64,000 bases of DNA from Rhodococcoides corynebacterioides (lineage in GTDB: Bacteria > Actinomycetota > Actinomycetes > Mycobacteriales > Mycobacteriaceae): contig NZ_JABUBU010000003.1 in NCBI RefSeq assembly GCF_019834675.1, positions 246,801 to 310,800 of the forward strand. The letters are read 5' to 3'. Shown one piece after another: positions 18,701-28,305 of the stretch (positions within the stretch are counted from its first letter, which is position 1; each line of letters opens with the position of its first letter). The notes under the pieces were generated by a model. The model saw only the letters and a list, made by a program, of their open reading frames with translations. It made no database searches and had not been told where the DNA came from. Both the position numbers and the translations under genes were made by a program.

Positions 18701-19795
18701 TCAGTTGGGCGACGAGGGCGAGACGACCTCGATGGACCCGTCGACGATGCCCGCGCGGATGGCGTCCAGCTCACCCTGCAGCGCCGGATCGACCCGCGAC
18801 TCGTAGTCGTGGAACGGCGCGATGCCCACACCGTCGTTCTCGAGGGTGCCCACGTACGGGGTGTTGTCGAACGAACCGTCGGCCGCGGTGGTGACGACCT
18901 CCTCGGTACTGGTGGCCAGTCCCTTGGTGACGGAGGTCAGCACCAGATCGGCGACCGTGGGGTCGGAGACGTACACGTCGGCGTCCGCACCGATCAGGGC
19001 GACGGGCCGGTTGGTGTCGCGGATGGCCTGCGCCGCCGACTGGTAGATCGGACCACCGACGGGGAAGATCACGTCCGCGTTCTGGTCGATGAGACCCTGA
19101 GCGGTGTTCTTGGCGACCTCGTTGGCCTCGAATCCGCCGGTGAACGAGCCGTTCTGCGCGGCGACGTCCCAGCCGATGACCCGCACGTCACGGTTCTTCT
19201 GCTCGTTGAAGTACTGGACACCGTCGGCGAAGCCGTCCATGAAGATGGTGACCGTGGGGAACTGCGAGCCACCGAAGGTGCCGACGACGCCCGTGGTGCT
19301 GAAGCTGGCCGCGGCGTAACCGGCGAGGAAGGCGGACTGCGCCATGTCGTAGGTCAGAGGCTTGACGTTGTCCAGCTCGATCGAGTTGTCGTCGACGATG
19401 GCGAAGTTCACGTCGGGGTTCTGCTCCGCGGCCTGCTTCGTGGCGTCGGCGAGCGCGAATCCGACCGTGACGATCAGGCCGCAGCCCTGGTCGACGAGGT
19501 TGTTGAGGTTGGGGGTGTAGTCGGTGGGCGAGTTGGACTGCACCGTGATGGGCTCGAGCCCGGCGTCCTCGCTCGCCTTCTGCAGGCCCTCGAAGCTCAG
19601 CTGATTGAACGAGCGATCGTCGAAGCCGCCGGAGTCCGACACCATGCATGGCGTGAAGTCGCCCGAGGCGGATCCGCCGTTGCCGCTCTCCTCCGGCGCC
19701 GCGCCACAGGCGGCGGCGAGCAGCGAGAGTGCGGACACTCCGGCCAGTGCGGGCACCCGCGACCGGGCGGAGAGAGTGGACAGGGTCTTCGGCAC
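18701..19795 (-). CDS. BMP/PnrA-family nucleoside-binding lipoprotein
   Basis: A 364-residue surface receptor and first gene of its operon. The start is GTG 19793-19795 with GGAG seven bases upstream. A basic N-terminus and hydrophobic stretch end in SLLAAACGAAPEES, the likely lipidation Cys. Motifs GGFDDRSFNQLSFEGLQKA, IVTVGFALADATKQAAEQNP and FPVGGPIYQSAAQAI are typical of BMP/PnrA receptors, which bind purine nucleosides in Treponema and others. The ligand here is inferred from the family. Confidence 0.9.
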   Translation of the reverse strand: MPKTLSTLSARSRVPALAGVSALSLLAAACGAAPEESGNGGSASGDFTPCMVSDSGGFDDRSFNQLSFEGLQKASEDAGLEPITVQSNSPTDYTPNLNNLVDQGCGLIVTVGFALADATKQAAEQNPDVNFAIVDDNSIELDNVKPLTYDMAQSAFLAGYAAASFSTTGVVGTFGGSQFPTVTIFMDGFADGVQYFNEQKNRDVRVIGWDVAAQNGSFTGGFEANEVAKNTAQGLIDQNADVIFPVGGPIYQSAAQAIRDTNRPVALIGADADVYVSDPTVADLVLTSVTKGLATSTEEVVTTAADGSFDNTPYVGTLENDGVGIAPFHDYESRVDPALQGELDAIRAGIVDGSIEVVSPSSPN

Positions 19796-19910
19796 GGGAG
19801 TACTCCGTTTCGGACGGGGAGCCGGCGCCGGGATGGTGCCCGCGCCGGGAGGCTGTGAAGGAACATTAACCCGAGCCACCGACGTCCGCCGCGCACCTGC
19901 CCGAAAAAGA

Positions 19911-19953
19911 CCGACGGGGTCGTCCACCGCAGTGCGGTGGACGACCCCGTCGG
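19911..19953 (-). terminator. strong intrinsic terminator of the cold-shock gene
   Basis: A perfect 20-bp stem (arms 19911-19930 and 19934-19953) with a 3-base loop follows the cold-shock gene stop. On the minus strand it is followed by TCTTTTT, giving a textbook rho-independent terminator, unusual for such a GC-rich genome. Confidence 0.93.
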
Positions 19954-19965
19954 GGTGATGCGAGA

Positions 19966-20166
19966 TCAGAGAGCGCGAACGCTGCTGGCCTGCGGGCCCT
20001 TGGGTCCGGTGGTGACCTCGAACTCGACGCGCTGGTTCTCGTCGAGGCTCTTGAAGCCGCTGCCCTGGATCTCGGAGAAGTGAACGAAGACGTCCGGGCC
20101 GTCTTCCTGAGCGATGAAGCCGAAGCCCTTTTCGGCGTTGAACCACTTGACGGTTCCCTGAGTCAT
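19966..20166 (-). CDS. cspA: cold-shock protein, CspA family
   Basis: A 66-residue single-stranded nucleic-acid-binding protein consisting of one cold-shock domain. It starts [20 protein letters not shown], with RNP1 (KGFGFI) and RNP2 (VFVHFS) intact. It acts as an RNA chaperone in the cytoplasm. GGGAG lies seven bases before the ATG. A hairpin-forming leader (20195-20217) and a long untranslated region upstream suggest post-transcriptional control, as in other csp genes. Confidence 0.95.
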   Translation of the reverse strand: MTQGTVKWFNAEKGFGFIAQEDGPDVFVHFSEIQGSGFKSLDENQRVEFEVTTGPKGPQASSVRAL

Positions 20167-20194
20167 GATGAGCTCCCTACAGCTGACGTACATC

Positions 20195-20217
20195 GGGTAC
20201 CGCACTGTGCGATACCC
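20195..20217 (-). promoter_or_regulatory. leader hairpin of cold-shock gene
   Basis: On the minus strand GGGTATCGCAC and GTGCGGTACCC flank a single base, folding into a ~10-bp stem with a 3-base loop once the U-G wobble is allowed. It lies about 30 bases upstream of the cspA start, inside the probable 5' leader. The surrounding 263-base divergent gap to thiM is comparatively AT-rich near 20325-20350, where the promoters should lie. Confidence 0.5.
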
Positions 20218-20429
20218 GGGCCGGCTCTTCAAGCGGGGCGAGACTCCGAGAACCTCGGATGAGGCTCCAGGACGACGACCACGCTCGCAACGACAAGTTC
20301 CCAGCGAGCGTGCGGATACACGAACACACAAAAACTACGACCATTCAGCTACCGACGAGACTACCGCACTACCCCGCACCACCGCCATCCGGCCCGCGTG
20401 AGCCACCCGACGTCGGGTACACCGGGGAC

Positions 20430-21266
20430 ATGAGTTCCGCTCCGATCACTCCCGACGCCGTGGCCGACGCACTCGTCGCGCTCCGCGAGCGTGCGCCGCT
20501 GGTACACGCCGTCACCAACTACGTCACCGCCGGCTTCACCGCCAACGTGCTGCTCGCGGCCGGGGCGAGCGCCGCGATGGTCGACAACCGAGACGAGGCA
20601 GCACTTTTCGCGGGTGTCGCCGACGCCGTCCTCATCAATCTGGGCACCCCGCACGACACGGCCGACGTCTATCACGCGGCCGCTCGGGGTGCGCAGGAGG
20701 CGGGCACCCCGTGGGTGCTCGATCCCATCGGTGCGGGCGGTCTGCCCTGGCGCGGCGCGCTCGCGGCGGAGCTGCTGCAGTACCGACCGGCGGCCGTGCG
20801 CGGCAACGCATCCGAGATCATCGGGCTTCACGGCCTCACCGGGGACGACGGGCCCGGCGGACGAGGCGGACAAGGACGCGGCGTGGACTCCTCCGACGAT
20901 CCGGCCGACGCCGTCCCCGCTGCCGTCGGCCTGCTGGAGTGGGCAGGGGCCGTGTCCGCCTCCGGCGCCGTGGACCACGTCGTCTCCCCCGCCGGAACCA
21001 CCCGCATCACCGGCGGTTCCGTCCTGCTCACCCGCGTCACCGGCACCGGATGCTCGCTCGGAGCGCTGGTCGCGGCCTACTGCGCGGCGGCGCCGGACGT
21101 CGGACTCGCCGTCGCCGCGGCCCACACGCACGTGACGGTAGCGGCCGACGTCGCCGCCGAGCGGGCGTCGTCACCCGGCAGTTTCGCGGTCGCGTATCTC
21201 GATGCGCTGCACGAGGTCTCGCCGGACGAGGTCCGTCGTCGGGCGCGTCTGGAGCACGACGCGTGA
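20430..21266 (+). CDS. thiM: hydroxyethylthiazole kinase
   Basis: A 278-residue enzyme that phosphorylates 4-methyl-5-(2-hydroxyethyl)thiazole, salvaging the thiazole half of thiamine. Motifs: PLVHAVTNYVTAGFTANVLL at the N-terminus, WVLDPIGAGG, AVRGNASEIIGL, and the catalytic loop RVTGTGCSLGALVAA with its Cys. A Gly/Arg/Asp insertion (GDDGPGGRGGQGRGVDSSDD) sits in the usual lid region. The ATG at 20430 was chosen because upstream sequence does not resemble ThiM. No TPP riboswitch elements were found in its leader. Coupled to glsA by a GTGA overlap. Confidence 0.93.
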   Translation: MSSAPITPDAVADALVALRERAPLVHAVTNYVTAGFTANVLLAAGASAAMVDNRDEAALFAGVADAVLINLGTPHDTADVYHAAARGAQEAGTPWVLDPIGAGGLPWRGALAAELLQYRPAAVRGNASEIIGLHGLTGDDGPGGRGGQGRGVDSSDDPADAVPAAVGLLEWAGAVSASGAVDHVVSPAGTTRITGGSVLLTRVTGTGCSLGALVAAYCAAAPDVGLAVAAAHTHVTVAADVAAERASSPGSFAVAYLDALHEVSPDEVRRRARLEHDA

Positions 21267-22438
21267 GAAGCCCGATCACCGACTACCTGCGGGACGTCGT
21301 CGCGTCCTGCGCGGAGGACGACGACGAGTCGCCGCTGTCCGTCGCCGTCGTCACCGTCGAGGGCACGCGGTACGGCGCGGGCGACACCGAGGTGACCTTC
21401 CCCATCCAGTCCATCTCGAAGGCGTTGACCTACGCGCTGGCGCTGGGCGACCACGGGCTGGACGCGGTCCACGACAGGATCGACGTCGAACCGTCCGGCG
21501 ATGCCTTCAACGAGATCTCGCTCGAGGCGGAAACGGGCCGACCACGCAACGCGATGATCAACGCCGGTGCCATCGCCGCCCATTCGCTGGTCCACGGGGC
21601 CGACACCGCGGAGCGTGCCGACCGGATCCTGGCGCTGCACTCGGCCTTCGTCGGGCGGGAGCTCGCCGTGGACGAGAGCGTGGTCGACGACGAGATGGCC
21701 GGGGCGCACCGCAATCTCGCGTTGGCGCACATGCTCGCGTCGGTGGGTGTGCTGGCGTGCGATCCACACGAGGTGGTCGAGGGCTACGCCCGGCAGTGCA
21801 GCATCGACGTGACCAGTGTCGACCTCGCGGTCCTCGCGGCGACCATGGCCAACGGCGGGGTGCACCCCGACAGCGGGGAGCGCGTCGCGCCGAGTGCCGT
21901 GATGCGCCAGGTGCTCTCGACGATGACGACGTGCGGGATGTACGACGGCACCGGTGACTGGATCGCCACCGTCGGGATTCCCGCGAAGAGCGGCGTGTCC
22001 GGCGCCGTCATCGGGGTGCTGCCGGGACAACTCGGCATCGCCGTGCACTCACCCGGCCTGGACGACCGCGGCAACAGCATCCGCGGAGTGCGTGTCTTCG
22101 AACGCCTCTCGCGCGACATGGATCTGCACATGATGGACATCGCCCCGTCCGGACACTCGGCCGTGCGCGCGACGCGGACCGACGGTGCCGGCACCACCTA
22201 CGAGTTGCAGGGCGACATCCGCTTCGTGGGCGCCGAGAACATCATGAGCCGGGTGCTCGACGACTCGACGGACGGCGGCGACCCCGTCACGTTCGACCTC
22301 GAGCCGGCCCGTGCCATCAACGGGGCCGCGATTCGCCTGCTCACCGAGTTGATCGACCGGCTGCGGGGCGACGGGCGCGACGTCCACGTCGAGGATCCGA
22401 ACGGACTCATGGACCACCGGTCGGCGGACGCCGGCTGA
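21263..22438 (+). CDS. glsA: glutaminase with C-terminal STAS-like domain
   Basis: A 391-residue serine-dependent glutaminase converting glutamine to glutamate and ammonia. The catalytic S-x-x-K is S50 and K53 in FPIQSISKAL. PRNAMINAGAIA, FVGRELAVDESVVDDE, MYDGTGDWIATVGIPAKSGV and GVRVFERLS complete the family pattern. After residue ~310 comes a segment (VTFDLEPARAINGAAIRLLT, then DRLRGDGRDVHV) resembling a STAS domain, which some glutaminases carry for oligomer control. GTG start overlaps the thiM stop. The 3' end overlaps the convergent RluA-type gene by 32 bases. Confidence 0.92.
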   Translation: MRSPITDYLRDVVASCAEDDDESPLSVAVVTVEGTRYGAGDTEVTFPIQSISKALTYALALGDHGLDAVHDRIDVEPSGDAFNEISLEAETGRPRNAMINAGAIAAHSLVHGADTAERADRILALHSAFVGRELAVDESVVDDEMAGAHRNLALAHMLASVGVLACDPHEVVEGYARQCSIDVTSVDLAVLAATMANGGVHPDSGERVAPSAVMRQVLSTMTTCGMYDGTGDWIATVGIPAKSGVSGAVIGVLPGQLGIAVHSPGLDDRGNSIRGVRVFERLSRDMDLHMMDIAPSGHSAVRATRTDGAGTTYELQGDIRFVGAENIMSRVLDDSTDGGDPVTFDLEPARAINGAAIRLLTELIDRLRGDGRDVHVEDPNGLMDHRSADAG

Positions 22439-23297
22439 CGAACTCCCGCCGCTGCCCGGTGAGTGGATCGTCGAACTCCAGTCCGCGGGCGACGAGCTGC
22501 AGCGGCGTCGAGAAGTCGTCCGCGGGCACGGAGACGAACTCCGGGTAGAAGGGATCGCCCACGATGGGAATTCCCAACGACGACAGGTGGATGCGGAGCT
22601 GGTGGGTGCGACCGGTCCGTGGGCGCAGCCGGTAACGGGCGTGCTCGCCCCGCCGGTCGAGCAGGTCGATCCGGGTTTCGCTGTTCGGCTCGCCCGGCAC
22701 CTCGACGGCCGTCATCACCCCGTGCTCCTTGAGGATGCGCGACCGCAGGGTGCGGGGAAACTCCAGCGCGGGGTCGTACCCCGCGAGCGCCTCGTACTCC
22801 TTGACGGCGCCGCCGCCGGGGACGAAGAGATCCTGGTACGCACGCCGGAATCGCGGTGCGGTGGTGAAGAGCAGCACCCCGGCCGTCGCTCGGTCCAGCC
22901 GATGCGCGGGGGTGAGGTCGGGGTCGTCCAGCATCCGCCGCAGCCGCACCGTCGCCGTCTCGGTGACGTGCCGTCCCCGCGGGATGGTCGCGAGGAAGTG
23001 CGGCTTGTCCACCACGACGATCGCCTCGTCGCGGTGCAGGATCTCGAGGTCGAACGGCACTGGCACCTCGGGCACCGGGGTGCGGTGGAACCAGACGAAT
23101 GCGCCGGGGCGATAGGCACTCTCGGGCGTCCAGGGGCGGCCCCGCTCGTCCACCACCTCGCCCGCCGCCATGCGGTCGGCCCACGGTTCGGGCGGCTCGA
23201 GGGCGGCGAGGTAGTCGAGCGTGGTGGGCGGGTGCGCCCCGTGCGGCAACCGAATCCGCAACGGCGGCAGGCCGTCGCGGAACGGCAGCGGCGTCAC
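22407..23297 (-). CDS. RluA-family pseudouridine synthase
   Basis: A 296-residue enzyme isomerising uridine to pseudouridine in rRNA or tRNA. The active-site motif is [15 protein letters not shown] with the catalytic Asp. [23 protein letters not shown] and [13 protein letters not shown] with PIVGDPFYP are all present. The N-terminal ~85 residues are an extension typical of actinobacterial RluA-like proteins. GTG start overlaps the TrhO stop (GTGA), linking two RNA-modification genes in one operon. Target site cannot be told from sequence. Confidence 0.9.
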   Translation of the reverse strand: MTPLPFRDGLPPLRIRLPHGAHPPTTLDYLAALEPPEPWADRMAAGEVVDERGRPWTPESAYRPGAFVWFHRTPVPEVPVPFDLEILHRDEAIVVVDKPHFLATIPRGRHVTETATVRLRRMLDDPDLTPAHRLDRATAGVLLFTTAPRFRRAYQDLFVPGGGAVKEYEALAGYDPALEFPRTLRSRILKEHGVMTAVEVPGEPNSETRIDLLDRRGEHARYRLRPRTGRTHQLRIHLSSLGIPIVGDPFYPEFVSVPADDFSTPLQLVARGLEFDDPLTGQRREFVSRRPPTGGP

Positions 23298-24142
23298 GCC
23301 GGCGCGCACTCGGTGCAGCGCAACGTCAGGGAGCGACCGGTCCCGTCGTCGAGATCGACGTACCGCGACGTCGGATGCCCACAGCCCGAACAGGTTCCGA
23401 TGACCGCCGGGTCCGGCGAGAACGCGACCGTCCGCCGCTCGTCGAACACGAACAGCGATCCCCGCCACAGCCCGTCGTCGCCGAATCTCTCGCCGTAGCG
23501 CACGATGCCGCCGTCGAGTTGATAGACCTCCTCGAATCCGCGCTCGCGCATGAGGGCCGAGAGCACCTCGCACCGCACCCCGCCCGTGCAGTACGTGACG
23601 ACGGGGGTCGACCGCAGATGGTCGTAGACCCCGGCGTCGAGTTGGGCGACGAAGTCGCGCGTCGTCTCCACGTCCGGCACCACCGCACCGTCGAATCGGC
23701 CGACGGCCGCCTCGAAGGCGTTGCGGCCGTCGAAGAACACGACGTCGTCGCCGCGCTCGGCGACCAACGCGTGGACCTCGTCGGGCGTGAGCGGCGTGCC
23801 GCCGCCGACCACCCCGTCCGCGGTGACCTGCACCCGATCGGGCACGCCGAACGTGACGATCTCGGGGCGGACCTTGACGCTCAGCTTGGGAAAGTCGTCG
23901 CCGTGTCCGTCGGACCACTTGACGTCCGCCGCGGCGAACGGGGAGTACTCGCGGGTGCCGCGGACGTAGCGCTTGACCGCGCGCACGTCTCCCCCGACGG
24001 TGGCGTTGATGCCGTGCGGGGAGACGACGATGCGCCCCGTCAGACCGTGCGACGACGCGAGCGTGTGCTGCCACAGCCGGATCGCCTCCGGGTCCGGCAG
24101 CGGCGTGAACACGTAGAACAGCACGATCTTGGGGGTTGCCAC
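23294..24142 (-). CDS. trhO: tRNA uridine(34) hydroxylase, TrhO/rhodanese family
   Basis: A 282-residue protein of the YceA/UPF0176 family, which hydroxylates U34 of tRNA on the way to 5-(carboxy)methoxyuridine. It begins with the TrhO N-domain ([33 protein letters not shown]), followed by a rhodanese domain with active-site loop [16 protein letters not shown]. The C-terminus has a Cys cluster ([15 protein letters not shown]) that may bind zinc. GTG start; coupled to the pseudouridine synthase, so both likely act on translation RNAs. Confidence 0.9.
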   Translation of the reverse strand: MATPKIVLFYVFTPLPDPEAIRLWQHTLASSHGLTGRIVVSPHGINATVGGDVRAVKRYVRGTREYSPFAAADVKWSDGHGDDFPKLSVKVRPEIVTFGVPDRVQVTADGVVGGGTPLTPDEVHALVAERGDDVVFFDGRNAFEAAVGRFDGAVVPDVETTRDFVAQLDAGVYDHLRSTPVVTYCTGGVRCEVLSALMRERGFEEVYQLDGGIVRYGERFGDDGLWRGSLFVFDERRTVAFSPDPAVIGTCSGCGHPTSRYVDLDDGTGRSLTLRCTECAPA

Positions 24143-24167
24143 GGACGGCCAGGATACCGGCCGGCGC

Positions 24168-25802
24168 TCAGCCCAACGGTGCGGCCGGCGACACGGCCTG
24201 CGTTCCGCTGGGCACCCGGTAGCCCGCCCCGACGTAGGCGGCGGTGTTCGAGTCCTCCTTGGCCACGAGGTACCAGTGGTCCATCTGCACCGCCGCGGGC
24301 GTGACCTCGAGGACGCCGAACCCGTGGGTGTCGAGGTCGACGTACTTCACGTGGTGGTTCAGTCCGCGGAACGCGCCCTCGGCGACGCGGCCGACCGTGT
24401 GTTCCGGCACGCGCAGGAAATCGTCGATGTTGGCCGACGTCACGGAGGTGACCACCAGTTCCGTCGCCACGGTCCCCGCACCGGGGTAGTTCGCGGCGTC
24501 GACCGGAATGTCGCACGCCCAGGACGAGTGGATGTCACCGGTGACGAAGACGGTGTTGTCGACGCCGTTCGTCCGCAGCGCGTCGAGCAGGCGCGCCCGG
24601 TCGGCGGTGTAGCCGTCCCACGGATCGGCGTTGTACGACACCCCGCCCGCCGGGAGGCCGAGCAGTTGCGTGACGGCGCGGGTGGTCTCCGGCTCGAGAG
24701 GCGGGATCAACGTGGGGGTGATCATCACCGGGTTGCCGATGACGCGCCACTGCGTCGAGGACGTCACGAGGGAGTCGGTGAGCCAGGCCATCTGCCCGGC
24801 GCCGGTGATGGTGCGGTTCGGCGAATCCACCGCGGCGCCCTGGAACGGCAGCACCTGCTGCGACCGGTAGGTGCGCAGATCCAGCATCGACAGTTCCAGA
24901 AGCGTGCCGAAGCGCAGGCGGCGGTACAGGTGGCGGTTGTCGGGCGTCCCGGCCGCGCGCACCGGCATCCATTCGTAGTACGCCCGAACGGAATTCGCCT
25001 TGCGGGTGGCCCAGTCGCCCTCCGTGGCCGGCTGGTGGTTCTGCGCGCCGGTGTCGTACGCGTCGTTGGCCGACTCGTGGTCGTCCCACGTGCAGATCCA
25101 CGGCACACCGAGATGCGCGGCCTGCAGATCGGGGTCGGTCTTGTACTGGCCGTGGCGGATTCGGTAATCGGCGAGGGTGACGATCTCGTGCACCGGGTCG
25201 TGCACGCGCACCACCCCGTTCTTGCCCTCGAAGCCGCCGGTCTCGTACTCGTAGATGTAGTCGCCGAGATGCACGATCGCGTCGAGGTCGGAGCGGGCCG
25301 CGAGGTGGCGGTAGGCGCCGAAGTAGCCCGACTCCCAGTTCGAGCACGACACCACACCGAAGCGCAGGCGGGCGACCTCTGCGGACGTGGCCGGCGCCGT
25401 GCGCGTCGTCCCCGTCGGCGAGGACTGCCCGGCCGCGGCGAAGCCGTAGTGGTACGACGTCGCGGGCGCCAGACCCGTGACGTCGACCTTCACGGTGTGG
25501 TCGGTGTCGGCGGACGTCGTGACGGACCCCGAGCGCACCACGTCCGTCAGGGCGGCGTCGCGGGCGACGACCCAGGAGACGACGACGGCCGGACCCCGGC
25601 CGGAGCCCGGCACCGCGTCCGGCGTCGGCGTGACGCGGGTCCAGAGGATCACCGCGTCGGGCAGCGGATCGCCGGAGGCCACCCCGTGCCGGAATACCCC
25701 GGCCGGATCGGCCGCCGCGGCCCGCGCGGTGAGCACGGACGCGGCCCCCACTCCGGCGGCGACGGCGGTGGACTCGAGGAAGCGGCGGCGGGTCACGGGC
25801 AC
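24168..25802 (-). CDS. phoD: PhoD-like alkaline phosphatase/phosphodiesterase, Tat-exported
   Basis: A 544-residue secreted metallophosphatase. The N-terminus [17 protein letters not shown] is a twin-arginine signal (RRxFL) ending near ARAAAADP, so it is exported folded. A PhoD N-domain ([20 protein letters not shown]) precedes the catalytic part with metal-ligand motifs [41 protein letters not shown] and [12 protein letters not shown]. PhoD enzymes act on phosphate mono- and diesters outside the cell, usually under phosphate starvation. Two GTG starts (25802 and 25796) are equally plausible and neither has a clear ribosome site. Confidence 0.92.
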   Translation of the reverse strand: MPVTRRRFLESTAVAAGVGAASVLTARAAAADPAGVFRHGVASGDPLPDAVILWTRVTPTPDAVPGSGRGPAVVVSWVVARDAALTDVVRSGSVTTSADTDHTVKVDVTGLAPATSYHYGFAAAGQSSPTGTTRTAPATSAEVARLRFGVVSCSNWESGYFGAYRHLAARSDLDAIVHLGDYIYEYETGGFEGKNGVVRVHDPVHEIVTLADYRIRHGQYKTDPDLQAAHLGVPWICTWDDHESANDAYDTGAQNHQPATEGDWATRKANSVRAYYEWMPVRAAGTPDNRHLYRRLRFGTLLELSMLDLRTYRSQQVLPFQGAAVDSPNRTITGAGQMAWLTDSLVTSSTQWRVIGNPVMITPTLIPPLEPETTRAVTQLLGLPAGGVSYNADPWDGYTADRARLLDALRTNGVDNTVFVTGDIHSSWACDIPVDAANYPGAGTVATELVVTSVTSANIDDFLRVPEHTVGRVAEGAFRGLNHHVKYVDLDTHGFGVLEVTPAAVQMDHWYLVAKEDSNTAAYVGAGYRVPSGTQAVSPAAPLG

Positions 25803-25952
25803 GCAAGCAAGTTCAGGGCACGAACGCCCCGCGGTCAAGTGAACTCGTGGATTCGCTGCAAGCCGGTTCCCAGTGGATTCCCGGGTGGCCGCGGCACGGT
25901 ACGCGCATCGGCAGAACCGCCCGACCGATTCCCCGGACCCGAAGGACCGACC

Positions 25953-26576
25953 ATGACCGCGTCGTACCGCACCGTCACCCCCACCCGCCTCGCCGTCCGC
26001 GGCACCGACGTCGCACCCGCGTCGACCGTCCGCACCACCGGCGCCCTGCTGGCCGTCGGCACCGTCGCCTGGGCCGTCGGCATGGCGATCGCCGGCGCGC
26101 ACGAGGGGTTCGGATGGCAGTCGCTGCTCGGCGGCGCCACCGCCCTGCTGTTCCAGGCCGGCATCGCACGCCTGCTGCTCCTGCAGTATCGCACCGGCGC
26201 CATGGGCGACGGGCCCCTCGCCCGTGGCGTCTATCGCCTGCAGTTCCTGTTCCTCGCGGGGGCGGTGGTGTCGACGCTGCTGGACGCGTTCTGGCTGCTG
26301 CACGGCACACCCGTGTGGATGGCGTTCGACCTCTGTTGGCCGTTGTCCATGGCGACGATGGTCGGCATCGGTATCCGCGTGGCCATCGCCGGCCGCTGGA
26401 CCGGCAGCATCCGGTGGACGACGCTGTGGGCGCAGTCCTGGTTCGTCACCTCGATTCCGGTGGTCCTGATCGTGCGCGACGCCGGTCTGTGGGTCGCCTC
26501 CGCCCAGCTGATCTCCGGGTACGCCCTGCTCGGTCTGCTCCTCGCCCGCCACGAGACGGTGCGGACGGGCGCCTAG
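25953..26576 (+). CDS. six-helix membrane protein of unknown function
   Basis: A 207-residue integral membrane protein with GAAGGA seven bases before its ATG. A short cytoplasmic N-terminus (Thr/Arg-rich) is followed by about six hydrophobic segments starting at residue 30 (ALLAVGTVAWAVGMAIAG), with aromatic/Leu-rich later ones (LQFLFLAGAVVSTLLDAFWL). No recognised transport or catalytic motif. Shortest resemblance is to actinobacterial DUF998-like membrane proteins, but I would not assign it. It is divergent from phoD and 40 bases upstream of a quinone reductase gene. Confidence 0.75.
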   Translation: MTASYRTVTPTRLAVRGTDVAPASTVRTTGALLAVGTVAWAVGMAIAGAHEGFGWQSLLGGATALLFQAGIARLLLLQYRTGAMGDGPLARGVYRLQFLFLAGAVVSTLLDAFWLLHGTPVWMAFDLCWPLSMATMVGIGIRVAIAGRWTGSIRWTTLWAQSWFVTSIPVVLIVRDAGLWVASAQLISGYALLGLLLARHETVRTGA

Positions 26577-26616
26577 GCAGGAACACCAGCGGGGGTCGCG
26601 GTGGTTGGGACCGGAC

Positions 26617-27645
26617 ATGAAGGCAATCGTCTACACCGAAACCGGTGACCCGTCCGTCCTGACCGCCGTCGACCGCCCGGTCGCCGACCCCGGTACCGGC
26701 GAGGTGCGTGTGCGCCTCGCCGTCGCCGGGGTCAACCCGACGGACTGGAAATCCCGCACCGGCGCCGGCCCCGGACAGAAGCCCGCGTTCGACGAGGTGG
26801 TCCCCGGCCAGGACGGCGCCGGCGTGGTCGACGCCGTGGGGCCCGAGGTGGCCGGCCTCGGCGTCGGTGACCGCGTCTGGCTTCTCCTCGCGCAGCACCA
26901 GCGCCCCACCGGAACCGCCGCCGAGTACACCGTGGTCCCGTCCGACCGGGTGGTGCGCCTTCCCGACGACGTCTCCTTCGACCTGGGCGCCTCGCTGGGC
27001 GTCCCGGCCGTCACCGCCCACCGCGCGCTGACCGTCGCCGAGGACGGCCCCGACCGGCTGCACCCCGGCGCGCTGTCCGGGAAGACCGTGTTGGTCGCCG
27101 GCGGCGCCGGTGCCGTCGGCCACGCGGCGATCCAGCTGGCGCGCTGGGCGGGCGGCACCGTGATCACCACCGTCAGCGGACCCGAGAAGGGCGCGCTGGC
27201 GACGGCCGCGGGCGCCCACCACGTGGTGAACTACCGCACCGAGGACGCCGCGAGCCGCATCCGCGAGATCGCGCCGGACGGGGTCGACCTGATCGTCGAG
27301 GTCGCACCCGCCCAGAACGCCGAACTGAACGTGGCCGTCGCCGCGCCGCGGGCATCGATCGCGATCTACGCGAACAACGGCGGCGACGCAGTCACCCTCG
27401 ACATCCGTCCCAGCATGGTCGGCAACCTGCGCTACCAGTTCGTGCTGCTCTACACCGTCGGCACCGCGGCCCTCGAGGCGGCGAAGCACGACGTCGCGAA
27501 TGCCGTTGCGGCGGGCGCACTCCCGGTGGGCGAGGAGCACGGTCTGCCGCTCCACCGCTTCCCGCTGGACCGCACCGCCGACGCCCACGCCGCGGTCGAG
27601 AACGGCGCGACCGGCAAGGTGCTCGTCGACATCGCGTCGATCTGA
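26617..27645 (+). CDS. NAD(P)H:quinone reductase-like medium-chain dehydrogenase
   Basis: A 342-residue MDR-superfamily oxidoreductase. It begins MKAIVYTETGDPSVLTAVDR, has the GroES-like half with VVPGQDGAGVVDAVGPEV, and a Rossmann half with LVAGGAGAVGHAAIQLARWA. There is no structural zinc Cys cluster, which points to the quinone oxidoreductase/zeta-crystallin branch rather than alcohol dehydrogenases. Substrate probably quinones or enones. The ATG at 26617 is favoured over one at 26605 because MKAIVY is the family's standard beginning. Confidence 0.88.
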   Translation: MKAIVYTETGDPSVLTAVDRPVADPGTGEVRVRLAVAGVNPTDWKSRTGAGPGQKPAFDEVVPGQDGAGVVDAVGPEVAGLGVGDRVWLLLAQHQRPTGTAAEYTVVPSDRVVRLPDDVSFDLGASLGVPAVTAHRALTVAEDGPDRLHPGALSGKTVLVAGGAGAVGHAAIQLARWAGGTVITTVSGPEKGALATAAGAHHVVNYRTEDAASRIREIAPDGVDLIVEVAPAQNAELNVAVAAPRASIAIYANNGGDAVTLDIRPSMVGNLRYQFVLLYTVGTAALEAAKHDVANAVAAGALPVGEEHGLPLHRFPLDRTADAHAAVENGATGKVLVDIASI

Positions 27646-27666
27646 CGGCGTCCCGTTCGACACCTG

Positions 27667-27685
27667 ACCGGTCCACGTGACCGGT
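27667..27685. terminator. bidirectional hairpin terminator
   Basis: A perfect 7-bp stem (ACCGGTC 27667-27673, GACCGGT 27679-27685) with a 5-base loop, bracketed by outer CTGACCG...CGGTCAG, fills the 44-base gap between convergent genes. Confidence 0.55.
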
Positions 27686-27689
27686 GCGG

Positions 27690-28220
27690 TCAGGCCCACT
27701 CCACGGACTCGGCGGACGCGACGTCGTTCAGCACCGCGGTGACGACCGGTGCGAGCGGCGTCCGCACCCGCTCGGCCAGCACCACCGCCACGGCCGACGA
27801 GACCCGCAGGGCCACCTCCGGCACCAGCCGGTCGACGGGCGTGACCGTCGGCGCGTCCGCGGGGTCCTGACTGCCGGTCTCCGCCGAGTCGGCATCGTGC
27901 CGCACCGGCTCCGGGTGGATTCCCAGCGTGCCGAGCACGACTGCGACGACGTCGGTCGGGTCGAGGCTCGGATCACGCTGGGCCACCTGCCGCACCAGAC
28001 CGGAGACGTCGTCGGCATCGACACCGTCCGCGAACGCGGCTTCGAGCAGCATCCGGAGCATGCCCGCGAACACGTCCTCGACGCGGACGGGCATCGCCAC
28101 CAGCGCCGCGACCGCAGGGTCGGTGTCCTCGGGGTCCCGCGCGATCGCCGTGGTCAGCCGGAGCACGGCGTCGGCGAGGTCGTGGGCAGCGGGCGGCCAG
28201 GACGCGGGCCAGGTGGTCAT
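27690..28220 (-). CDS. hypothetical protein, helical and acidic
   Basis: A 176-residue soluble protein I do not recognise. The ATG at 28218-28220 has GAAGGGA eight bases upstream. It is Ala/Val/Asp-rich and helical (DVFAGMLRMLLEAAFADGVD, SGLVRQVAQRDPSLDPTDV). Three repeats of the style PVxRLVPEVALRVSSAV suggest a helical bundle. No signal peptide, membrane segment or catalytic motif. Transcribed after the DinB-like gene with two hairpins in between, so it may be a separate unit. Confidence 0.65.
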   Translation of the reverse strand: MTTWPASWPPAAHDLADAVLRLTTAIARDPEDTDPAVAALVAMPVRVEDVFAGMLRMLLEAAFADGVDADDVSGLVRQVAQRDPSLDPTDVVAVVLGTLGIHPEPVRHDADSAETGSQDPADAPTVTPVDRLVPEVALRVSSAVAVVLAERVRTPLAPVVTAVLNDVASAESVEWA

Positions 28221-28237
28221 GAGGAGGGTCCCTTCGT

Positions 28238-28257
28238 GGTGGGCCGGGCGGCCCACC
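28238..28257 (-). terminator. hairpin between DinB-like and hypothetical gene
   Basis: Perfect 8-bp stem (GGTGGGCC 28238-28245, GGCCCACC 28250-28257), 4-base loop, followed at 28259-28287 by a second imperfect hairpin. Likely terminates the DinB-like gene transcript; no T-tract. Confidence 0.45.
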
Positions 28258-28305
28258 CGGGCCGCGAGGGCCACACCCTCGCACGGCCCACCGACAGCGG
28301 CCCGC

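Noticed and set aside
20218..20429. TPP riboswitch upstream of thiM
   Set aside because: No CUGAGA, ACCCG or related conserved thi-box elements were found in the leader on the plus strand.
25803..25870. Pho-box upstream of phoD
   Set aside because: Only one half-site-like GTTCACTT is visible on the minus strand; the direct-repeat structure required for a PhoP site is not present.
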